Source of the DNA: Conidiobolus incongruus B7586
Lineage: Eukaryota; Entomophthoromycota; Entomophthoromycetes; Entomophthorales; Conidiobolaceae
Assembly (NCBI GenBank): GCA_000697335.1
Contig: JNEM01008688.1
Coordinates: 1-16,669, forward strand
Reading direction: 5' to 3'
DNA length: 16,669 nt
In this document: in pieces, positions 1 to 9,454 of the stretch
Numbering within the stretch: position 1 is the stretch's first letter
Layout: the number at the start of each line of letters is the position of its first letter
Notes under the pieces: generated by a model
The model's input: only the letters and a program-made list of their open reading frames with translations
Told to the model about the DNA's origin: nothing
Database searches by the model: none
Translations under genes and position numbers: made by a program

Positions 1-3000
1 TCTTACTAATGCAATTTCTGCTGCACTTGTTGGGAATCCCATTTCAGTAAGCTGTTGAACCATTTGCTGATTAGGTTCAGGTCTACGGACAGGGAAAATA
101 AGGTTTAGATGAACTGGAGGTGGTAATCTTGTAACTGCGGTCTCAATGTTCAATAATTGACCTTTGATAATATTTCCAGAAACAGTAAACAAAGAGTTAA
201 TAAAATTGGAGCTGAATTTGGTCAAATGCTCAGACTTCCAAACCATGCTAAGAGCAGGACCAATCAAATGTCTTGATTTGATAATGAAATCGTTAGGATG
301 AATTGTTTTGGAATCTGCTTCTTCTGACTCATTAGCCATTAAATTGCTAAGATGAGGAGAGTCATAATAGAGTCGGAAAGCTGTGAGACAGTCAAAATAA
401 GCAAGAACGTATCTTAAATCGTTATAATTTGGTTTTTCTGTAGCATCTTGATTCACTGCATCTGATAATTCTTCAGCTAACTTGGATTCGCAATAACTCC
501 AGAGTCTTTTGAAAACTTGAATGGATGTAGAAATTCCCCCATGTGTTTCAAAGCCATAGAGTAAACATAGTTGGACATAAGATTGGTTCCGATCGTCTAA
601 TAATAATAGCCTCAATAAAGTGAAGATAGATATATAATAATTATAGTTAATATCATCTATATTGTTATTAATTTTATCCCATGTGAGGTGTTGAACTAAA
701 AGATTTCCAATATCTTTTCCAATAGAGCAACCTTGAATTCGGTTTTGCTTTTCCATACTACGACGGCTCATCAAAAGCTTGGTTAACCCTTGCAAGAGAG
801 AAGTGATAGTAGTATTGAGCTGGATAATGAGATAATATGTGGATTTAGCGTGAGAAGCCGTGTATTCAATATTATTCAAATCACCATTAATACCACCTTC
901 CTTGAAAATAAGATATTGTGAATTCTTAAAATGATAATTTTCAATAGCACAGATTCTCTGTATTGTACCAATTAAAGGTAACGATTCATGTAATTCCGCG
1001 TTGTAAAAGGAATCCATTAGACATTGAGTAGATGAAACGTGACTTAAAACAGTAGAGGAACAAAAATCTGAAACTAGGGATATTAGTCCAAGGAGTTGAG
1101 AAAACTGATCAACGATGACTGGTTTTTGTTTAGAATCTCCATTCTCAATGTATTTCAATAAATAACTAGGATCAGAGTCTAAATTGAGAGTTTCAATTGA
1201 TTTTTTTAGGATTCTGTTCAACTTTCTACCAAGAGGTTTGATAACATCTTCAGGATCGAGACGGCATAGAATTCTAAGCAAGTGTGACAAAGCATAAGCT
1301 CCAGACATATTTGTGAAATCGTAAGGCAAAGAAGGAATGAGATAAGTGTCAAGTAACAATTCAATTCCATTTTGTTCGATAAAGTAATCTGTATGGCTTG
1401 AAGTCTGAAAAAAGCTTTCTAAAAATTTAGAATTACACTCAATGAATGATACTAGGACTGTTTCAGCTTCGACATTAGCTTTATCACGATTTTCAGCTTC
1501 AGAATCAGGTTGTAAAAGGTTAGTATTAATAGTTGTGGCTAAATTATGAATTACATCTGAGTTCTTCTCAGCCCATTCCGTAAAATTATCGACCTGACCC
1601 AATTCGCAAGTTTTCTTGAGGAGAAGGACAATATTATCAAGCACCAAGTTAAGTAAAGTAGGATGATGACGAACCAATTCATCTAGAGAATTCCCTAGGC
1701 TAGCAAGGAAATCTGCCTCCCTGATACAAAGTAAATAATCGGTAGAAAGAAAGATTTTAAATAAATCGTTAATAACAGTAGACTCTGTTAAAGACCTAAT
1801 GCCAGCCTCATTAAGGCAGATTGCGCCAAAGCAATTACAGATAGAGTTGATAACGTCGACAGAAACTGGGATAGACTGTTTCAAGGAACTTAGAAGTGTT
1901 TGGGGCACATTAGCTTCTTGCAAAATAGATAGCGAAGTAGGTTCATTATGGATAATATTTGATAAGACGTTTATAGTAGCCGAATAAACAGAGGGTGAAA
2001 AGTACTGAGGTTTAGAAAATACAGTTTTCAAAGAATTAGGTAATGAAAGCTCGCTCAAGTTTCTCAAGCCATTTCTGACATTAGAAGATTGGAGCATATG
2101 AATGATAAACTTAAGCATACTCTTGAGTAGAATTGTATGTTCAGAGATGATGGCGTCGGGGTGAGAAGATAAATCCATTTTGTCATATTCTTCGATTTTG
2201 TTTTCGGAAAGTTCGAGGCATTTTTCGGTTTCAGTCTTAATCTTTTCGATTAAAATATTGACTCCTTGTGCTTCCTGGAAAAAGTTAAATGAATTACCGA
2301 AACCATAAACAACATTGTCGAGCAATTGAATAGCTTTATTCAGAATCCTGACTGTAAAGCATGGAGTAAGTGGAGTTTCGATGAGGTCAACAAGTTTTTT
2401 GATGATTCCAGCATTCACAAGCATGCTTCCTCCCATTTGAGTAGACAAGATATAAGATAAGAAACTGAAAAATGTATCTGCATATGGTTTGGTAAAGTTT
2501 TGATTGATATTGGAAAGGGGGTTAACGAAATGCCTTAGAATATGTAATAGTATACCATGATTGGCGTTAGCATTTATTGAGGCCAATACCTCACCAAGTT
2601 TACCTCGGTGATGAGATATCGAATTTAGTACTTCAATGCTTGCAATTTGGATGCTCATTGGCGCTCTGTTATCTGGGTGAATAATTTCAGCCAATTGGGG
2701 GATCAGATTGGGATCATATAAAAATATAACGGTTGTGCCACCTGTTCTGGAACTAAAATTACAGTGATTGCCATAGCAAGTAGTCTGATGGTGAGTAATT
2801 TATCTTTTAATTTGGGATTTGAAATCGACATAGCAATCCTAATTTGATGATATAAGGAAAGCTGATGTTCTTCAGGGACGTTGTATTTTTCAACTAGCAT
2901 TTTGAAAACTGAGTCTGGGTCTCCATGTTCTAAAGGATTGGGCAAATTGATTGTGACAAGTGTATCACTGCTGGATTCGGATGAAATGTTTTTGGAAGCA

Positions 3001-3730
3001 TCTTCAGTATGAGAAACATCGTTATTGTCATATTTAGGGTAAAATTGATAAGTTATAGGCGTAGAATTTGGTGGTACTTGTACTTCAGGGTCACACAGTC
3101 TGGTCAAGGTAAGTTTAGAATCTGATAATTTCCAATGTTTGGCCAAGGTGAAAATGCGACTTTGTGTGATTTTAAAATTCATTCTAGAACTTCTGGGTCT
3201 TGAAACGCGTTGAGCAGGTTTAAGAATTAATCCTAGTGTAGCTTCTAAAACGTCGAGATCATTTGTATACAAGAGATTATTCAAATGCTAAAATATATAG
3301 TAAGTATAATACATTTAAAATAAAATTTATGAATTACCTCAGTGGACTGATAAAGATATCTATTAGTACATTTGTCAAACAAGTTTTTAGTCAAGTTTAA
3401 AATTCCAAGTAAAAGAAGTTTGTCGGGTTCAGAAAATGGTTCAGTTTGAATGGAAGTTAATTTATATTTAGAACATAATCTCTCTAAAATTGAATCGAAA
3501 CGGTTTAACACTTCGATCCAGTGAGACATGTCTACTTTAGGAAAATTCCAATCATCTGAGGAAGTTAAAACGTTGATTAATTGCTCTTCTGAAAGTTCCA
3601 ATAATTCATTAATAAACACTTTCAGAAAGTTAGGCTAGATAATGGAAGTTAGCATAATGAATAAGTAATGATGATGTTGATACTTTACCAATGTAGAGCC
3701 ACTTTTTGGATGTGTTTTGTTTATTAACAT
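1..3730 (-). CDS. Tom1/HUWE1-like HECT E3 ubiquitin ligase, N-terminal part (partial at left edge)
   Basis: This is the N-terminal third of a giant HECT-family E3 ubiquitin ligase (yeast Tom1, animal HUWE1), which ubiquitinates excess histones, ribosomal proteins and other nuclear or cytosolic substrates. The catalytic HECT domain lies off the left edge. Exons are 3730-3689, 3634-3338 and 3287-1. Introns are 3688-3635 (54 bp, branch-like GCTAAC) and 3337-3288 (50 bp), both phase 0 with GT-AG ends. The start ATG has an in-frame TGA just upstream. About 1209 residues are encoded. Residues ~45-330 match the DUF908 region (MSHWIEVLNRFDSILE, CTNRYLYQSTE), followed by an armadillo-like DUF913 region (NANHGILLHILR). 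At the window edge a UBA domain begins (QLTEMGFPTSAAEIAL). That order and spacing match the family. The reading frame shifts once, at A-run 2720-2724; one extra A would restore the family consensus. Every other codon down to base 1 is open, so a sequence error or a young mutation is likelier than decay. Confidence 0.9.
2720..2724 (-). other. Apparent one-base frameshift in the Tom1-like gene
   Basis: On the minus strand the upstream frame reads EQVAQPLYFY and then stops after MIPI. The downstream frame resumes immediately as YDPNLIPQLAEI and stays open for about 2.7 kb. The two meet at a run of five T (minus strand), where six would give an uninterrupted LYFLYDPNLIPQL, a good match to the family. 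There is no GT-AG pair here that could be an intron, and the site is not a classical slippery heptamer. A homopolymer length error in the assembly is the simplest reading. Confidence 0.75.
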
Positions 3731-5457
3731 TGATAATATTCAATATTTATTAAAAACTGTGATTTAATCAATTATAATCAAATTGGATTTGTCTTTATTT
3801 TGTTCAGGATTTTAATTGTATTTTATGGGACTGATGACTAATCAATTGGATGATGTAAATTTTGTCCTTATTATATCACTTTCACATAAGACTCCCATTT
3901 CCAATTTTAGAATTAGTACCATAACTATTAAATTAAGACATTATTATATATAAGGTCAGAATAATTAATATCTAAATCTTCACTCATTTCTATAATCAAG
4001 CATCCTTGGATTCATCAAAAATAAATTTAATATTGATAATGCTTAATTAATATGATTGTTTTCTAATTTATATCCACAAAAATTTGAATAATCTAACAAA
4101 AAATTATATTAGTAACATGATTTAAACAATACAATTTGGGAATATACTTTTAAACAGTCATAATGATTACTATATTATCCTAATTTAAATAATAAATATA
4201 TAATGGTTATTATGAATAAAATTATTACTCAATTATTACTCTTCAATATATATTTATAATACAACCTATTTTAAGATAACGAGATGTTTATAGAAAATAA
4301 TATATTTACATATATTTTATAATATCATCAATTCTATATTCATATTTATTTTTTGAATTTTTTATAGTTTAATGTATTCAATACAACATTTATTTTATAA
4401 AAATTGATTTATATAAATTTGTATATTTTAATAATTTCTTATTATTAAATAAATATCAGGTAAAACATAATTTATTTCACTCAATATTAGAATTTCCAAA
4501 ATAGCAATCATTTTAAAAATTTAACTATTATGTTCATCATTTCTAAAATAATTGATTTATTTTAATTACATGTTTGAGAATATAATACAATAGAAAAATA
4601 AAACTCTATTTACAGATAAGATTCTGATATATCAACTATATAAACCATTTTGTAATATTTAATAGATTTAGATAATATTTTTAAAATGAGAAATGTTTAA
4701 TAAAAACTGTTTTCAATGATTTTGTAATCAAATCAATTTCAGTTAAAAAAACGAAATCTTTCAAATTTTTATAATTAAAAATATCAACCCAGTTATATTA
4801 TTAAATAATTTCTTTTCAAAAAATACCAGCAAATTAGATATTTATATATCGTTTTGAATACAAAATATTTGGAATTTAGTTTAGAATTAAAATAACTATA
4901 AAGTCATTGAATAGGATTATTAATATATTTTTTGACTACAGCGGTATGAACATTTGATTCTCTTCTTTATTTGTTTGTATTATTAATTTCAATAATAATT
5001 TGCCAAAATATAGTTGAACGTTATATGTAAACTATTTTCTTGGAGTTTGATCAAAAAATTAGCTATATTGGATGATCAGAATGTAGTCTTATGAACTTGG
5101 ATGATTAAAGCCATTGAATCATTAAATTGGCAACTGTTTTGCATGAATAGACCTACAACAAGAGAGATCAAATTCATATTGTATTTTATTAAAGCTTAAG
5201 GATGATTTATATCATAATATATATTACATTGATATTTTTAACAGTAAATTCTATATTTTGCGGTATTTTTTAAAATTTGATGAATATTTAAACGTGATTA
5301 TTAAAAAAATATGATTAACAGAGGAAAATAATTTTGTACAAGTGGAATTTTGGTTTAATTAATATAATCAAAATAAATTATCAAATAAAATAATGCAAAT
5401 ATTGAATAAAATTTATTTAATTATCTTTTTATTTTATTGATTTTCAAAAATTAAAAT
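3731..5457. other. AT-rich divergent intergenic region, no gene seen
   Basis: This 1.7-kb spacer separates two divergently transcribed genes, so it must hold both promoters. It is dominated by A/T runs and stops in all frames. I found no ORF with a family motif, no tRNA-like GGTTCGA box, and no long direct or inverted repeat. Its only possible signals are scattered CCAAT pentamers, two of them close to the Tom1-like start. Confidence 0.7.
3782..3849 (-). promoter_or_regulatory. Two CCAAT boxes upstream of the Tom1-like gene
   Basis: ATTGG on the plus strand at 3782-3786 and 3845-3849 reads as CCAAT on the coding strand, about 52 and 115 bp before the ATG. CCAAT is the site of the Hap/NF-Y complex in fungi. 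The position is right for promoter elements, but the pentamer is common by chance in such DNA, so support is weak. Confidence 0.3.
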
Positions 5458-7870
5458 ATGAAGATATTCAACTCAGTATTATTAAGTATTATATTACCTA
5501 ATATTATAGCCGCCGACGATGGCCAAGCTTCGGTTGTTTTAAATAAATTTAACTATGATGACAAAGTATCTAAGGGTTTATGGTGCTATTTCACAAATTA
5601 TACATCATAGATTATGAATTAACTGAGAACTTAGGTTTGTTAAATTCTACGCTCCTTGGTGTAAATTTTCCAAACGTTTAGGTAATTTATTACATTAATT
5701 ATTTACTTTGAACATTAATAATAATTTTGAATAATTAGCTCCTACCTGGACTAAGTTTACCGAAGCTCAAAGGGATTTAACTGATAAATATGATTTTCAT
5801 TTTGGTGAAGTTGACTGTCAAGAGAATGGAGGTAAATTTTTATCATCATTATTTAATACTCATCAAAATATTAATTTTCTTCATTTTTAAATAGCTCTTT
5901 GCGATAAATTTAAAATAGATGGATATCCAACTTTACTACTGTAAGTTTTCTCCAAATATTATCCACCTAATATACTAAATATTATTAGTCAAACTTCTAC
6001 AGGAACTATTGAAGAATATATGGGCTCCCAAAGTGAATCAGAACTCACTAAATATGTAGAAAAGCAAGCTAAAGAATATAAGGGAGAAAATTCTGAATCT
6101 GTAATATTTAATATTATCAAATAATTTATACTTTATTAAATTTAACACTCTTGTTATTTAAAGTCTAACAAATCTGAATCTCAAACTGATGCTCCAAAAT
6201 CAGAAGATATTAAAGTTGCAGATGCTACTAAAGTTAAAGCTGAAACTGATAATTACGAATATCCAAGCACTGAAGGAATAGTCAAGGAATTAAAGGGAGA
6301 AGATTTTGATAAAGTAAATAATGATGTCAATAGCATATAAATGATGCTAATACAAGTTTAGGCCATAAATACTAAAGCTACTTGGATTATGGTAACTTTT
6401 TAATTTTTTATATAACATGATCAGATATTAATCCACTGCAATTACAGAAATTTTATGACCCATCCTGTCCACATTGTCAAAAGGTAATCATTTAATATTA
6501 TTCAATTATATACACAGTTGACTTATATATTCCTCATAATCGTGAAATTTTATTAAAATCTTTAGATGGGTAATGCATCTTTAATAACATTATTATCTTG
6601 ACATTTTAATTAATGTTACATATGGTAGCTCCTATCTTTAAAAATTTGGCTGAAAATTACAAGAACAAGGTTAATTTTGGAGAAATCAACTGTCGCAAAG
6701 ATTCTGGTAACATTGAATTAGCATTGTTATATTGCGCAGAATCTCTTACACGTATGATTGAACTATTTTAGATCTCTGTGCCCGCGAAGATGCTAAGGCT
6801 GTTCCTTATTTCAAGATTTATTATAAAGGAAAACCCGAATCCGACTTCATGGGAGAAATGCCACGTTTTCAGTTAAGACAAATGGTTCAAAACTATACTA
6901 CGTAAATATTTATATTATCCTTTATTATTATTTAAATGAACGTTAATGACTTTTTAGACCCACCTTTGAGAAATTAAAATCTGAAGAAATTAAATCAAAG
7001 GATTCTGATACCGACCCTTCTCTTGTCTTCTTAGGTGATGGGAAGAATGATGAAGCCTACAAGGTATTTTATGTACTCTTTAATGTTGATTTAATTTTAT
7101 TAACATGATATAGACTAAATTTGAAGAAAATATGGTTGGATTGGATATTCTTGGTTCCGTTGTTTATTCTAAAGAGAGTGACTTGAAATCTTCTTTATCT
7201 CTCCAAAAGCTCCCCACTATCTTTATGATCAGTAAGGATGGTGTTTTTGAGTATAACTATGATCTTGAAGAATTTAAAACATTGAAACATTGGGTTGATA
7301 TCCATAAATATCCTCTTGATTATCAAATCACCAGTTCTACCTTGAATCAAGCTCTTCAAAAGTATATTGTTGTTTTAAAGATATCTGAAAGCCCAGAAAC
7401 TTCTAAAGATTTAGCCGACGCTGCCAAAAAATACAGAGAAGAACCTGATTCAATCAACAAAACTCCCATTTTATTTGGACATGGCACTACTGATCTTGTC
7501 GATACTTTATATCTTTTGGGTGTCTCTAAGCCCTCCTCATTCCCTTACACTGTTATTATTAACCCTCACAAATCAGTATACTTTGATAAAGGAGAATCAG
7601 GAGAAGCTATTGAATTGGATTCTGCTCATTTGATTCCTACTTTACACTCTGTTCAAGAAAACAAGATTCAGGTATACGTTTTTTATCTTTTATACAAAAT
7701 TTTCATACTAATAATTTTAACTTTAGGGTCAAAATTTGGTTCCCAAGACTGGAAGCTTCATTAGAGATCATTTCTATATTATTATTATTGGCCTTCTTGG
7801 AGCCAGTATTATTGGATATCTCATTTACAAGAAACGCTCGGGTGGCTTCCAATACAGTAAGGTTGAATAA
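5458..7870 (+). CDS. Membrane-anchored protein disulfide isomerase (Eps1/TMX-like)
   Basis: An ER-lumen thiol oxidoreductase, probably for disulfide exchange and quality control of membrane or secreted proteins. Exons: 5458-5582, 5635-5681, 5739-5831, 5895-5940, 5989-6100, 6164-6313, 6362-6391, 6448-6483, 6566-6569, 6629-6706, 6772-6901, 6958-7063, 7114-7671, 7727-7870. They sum to 1659 nt, exactly 553 codons (552 residues). The ATG follows an in-frame TAA. Residues 1-19 form a signal peptide. Thioredoxin domain 1 (about 25-140) has FYAPWCKFS, with cis-proline in GYPTLL. A charged Lys/Glu linker (about 142-190) follows. Domain 2 has FYDPSCPHC at 208-211, with cis-proline in AVPYF. Further thioredoxin-like folds fill 284-505. 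A transmembrane helix at 521-539 (IIIIGLLGASIIGYLIY) is followed by a short basic tail. CPHC plus a membrane anchor recalls yeast Eps1. Family assignment is firm; orthology to Eps1 is inference. No KKXX or HDEL-type retrieval signal is visible at the end. Confidence 0.9.
5660..5671 (+). other. CKFS active site of thioredoxin domain 1
   Basis: Codons TGT AAA TTT TCC encode Cys51-Lys-Phe-Ser54, directly after FVKFYAPW, where family members usually have CGHC or another CXXC. The second, resolving cysteine is a serine. CXXS sites are known in the family (yeast Eug1) and favour isomerisation or client trapping over net oxidation. The sequence shows the residues; the functional consequence is inference. 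Confidence 0.85.
6566..6569 (+). other. Predicted 4-nt micro-exon (ATGG)
   Basis: Domain 2 needs the family sequence CPHCQK-MAP. The AAG of Lys213 ends at a GT donor (6484) and CTCCTATC begins after an AG (6628). Joining them directly breaks the frame. A four-base exon ATGG flanked by TTTAG and GTAATG supplies Met214 plus the first base of Ala215, restores the frame exactly, and gives introns of 82 and 59 bp. No other AG-GT combination here gave an open frame. Confidence 0.7.
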
Positions 7871-8142
7871 CCTTTATAGCACTTCTTATAATCCTTTTAA
7901 TTACTCTATTTACTTTTATAATTTTGATCATTTTGAATAAATTTTATCCTATACCCTATATAATTATTTTATCAATTCTAATAACTATATTCATATGATT
8001 TATTCATTTGTTGTTATCAAAGCAATACTACAATTATTTTCTATTTTATTTAGGTTGATATTTAAAATAAAACTTAGGTGAATTCTTAATATTTATTCAC
8101 ATCAAACTTATTTGATAATTAAATTTTTATAATTTTTTAAAC

Positions 8143-8217
8143 TACAAACTTAATGTTTAAAAATTTTCAACCTCCGTTGACAATAATGTTTTTTGAAAAC
8201 TGTCTTTTAAGTTTGTA
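8143..8217. repeat. Imperfect inverted repeat (possible stem-loop)
   Basis: TACAAACTTAA at 8143-8153 is matched by its exact reverse complement at 8207-8217. Inside it, TTTTCAA (8164-8170) pairs with TTGAAAA (8193-8199). The arms are separated by non-pairing stretches of about 10 and 7 bases. It lies 273 bp after the stop of the disulfide isomerase gene. It could be a transcript-end structure, a worn miniature element, or chance in AT-rich DNA; no target-site duplication is evident. Confidence 0.35.
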
Positions 8218-9321
8218 AAAAATACATTTGCATTTTATGACTTGTTATCCTTTAATTAATGGCGATTCCCAAAGAGAAAGTCACTCAATCTGAGAAACAC
8301 AGATCTATAGACACAATAATTATTTGAAACCATCCAATTATTTTACTGAAACTATCTTGAAAAATACTTGATTTTAACACTAAATTGATTTTTAGCTGAT
8401 TAATTGGTTATTGTTATTATTTTGTAGTTATATTGATTGAAAAAATATTATCTTTGGAATCTGATTATTAGATCATGGAAATTAGCTGATAATCAGAATG
8501 AATTGTTTAATATTTCAATTATCTGTCTAACATACTAAAATGGTTGAATTTATATAAACCCGATACATGAATTTGATTAATTTTCAGATATCAAATAATT
8601 TAGATTTAACTTTTAAGATGTGATCTAGACCTAATGCAAAACAATACTAGATAGAATATATATAATGTTGATAGTTGGGATAAATAACCAAAGTATATAT
8701 GCTAAAATATTTACTATTTTTTCATATATTAAGTTGATATTGTCTAAAGCTAATCTAATTTATCAATAATTGTTTTTTATAGAATGAAATATAGATATTT
8801 ATTCATATATTAATATTGGTTAAAACCTATTAAATATTGATAACTGTGAAATATATATCATTTTATAAGGGAATAAAATAAACTTGTTATGCAAATTTTA
8901 TTTATTAAATAATCTACGCTCAAAAATCTAATTTACATTGATATTTAAGGATTAAATTAATTGGCCATGTCTGGATTCCATAATTTTCATTGAGTAAGAC
9001 TTATTAAATTTTATTATCAATTTTAAATAAAATATTTTGTGTTATTAATTTCAAAAAAAAATAAAATAGTTTAACACTTATATGATATAAAATATTTGAC
9101 ATTAGTATATTGCATTCTATTATGTTAATAACATCAAATAAAAAATCCTTGATAAAAAAGAAATTCCATAAAAGGAAAATTCTATATCTTTAAGATAAAA
9201 TAATTAAAATTTTTATCATAAAAAAACTAAAATGGTCAAATATTCATTGATCAAATGAACGCTAAAAAATGATTCGTGGAATATTTGAAATATCACTTGA
9301 TTTCGTTAAATTTAGAAAATT

Positions 9322-9349
9322 ATTGGCAGTTGAGTTTTTTCCAACCAAT
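9322..9349. promoter_or_regulatory. Opposed CCAAT pair upstream of the Snf2/Sth1 gene
   Basis: ATTGG at 9322-9326 and CCAAT at 9345-9349 face each other about 106-133 bp before the ATG. This distance suits a Hap/NF-Y-type promoter element. Only the motif and position support it. Confidence 0.3.
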
Positions 9350-9454
9350 AAACAAATGATTATAAGTATTAATAATTGATGAAAATTAAAATGCTATTTA
9401 ATTCTTATATTTAGCAGTAGTTTGGCTTAGGATTTTTTAATCTGAAAAATAATT

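Larger units (their letters stand above)
7871..9454. other. AT-rich intergenic region, no gene seen
   Basis: This spacer lies between two genes on the same strand. An AATAAA at 7936-7941, 66 bp after the stop, is a plausible polyadenylation signal for the disulfide isomerase. One imperfect hairpin-forming repeat lies at 8143-8217, and an opposed CCAAT pair sits near the right end. The rest is low-complexity A/T with stops in every frame. I saw no coding remnant, RNA gene or transposon end. Confidence 0.65.

Noticed and set aside
1799-1987. Plus-strand ORF of 62 codons
   Set aside because: It is antisense to the open Tom1-like frame and has no recognisable motif.
3281-3619. A separate 112-codon minus-strand gene starting at 3619
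   Set aside because: Its start would be GTG and its last 18 codons read through a GT-AG intron. It is the second exon of the Tom1-like gene, which starts with ATG at 3730.
5292-5296. ACGTG core about 160 bp before the disulfide isomerase, as a possible unfolded-protein-response element
   Set aside because: Only the five-base core is present and the flanks do not match a known element, so chance is sufficient.
5541-5634. Alternative first splice in the isomerase (donor at GTTTAT after AAGG, acceptor after AACTGAG)
   Set aside because: It also keeps the frame (KELRFVKF), but donor GTGCTA at 5583 with acceptor at 5634 gives GLWFVKFYAPWC, a better family match.
7132-7764. A stand-alone 210-codon plus-strand gene
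   Set aside because: It is exon 13 of the disulfide isomerase, read from an internal Met and then into the last intron. The frame continues correctly from exon 12.
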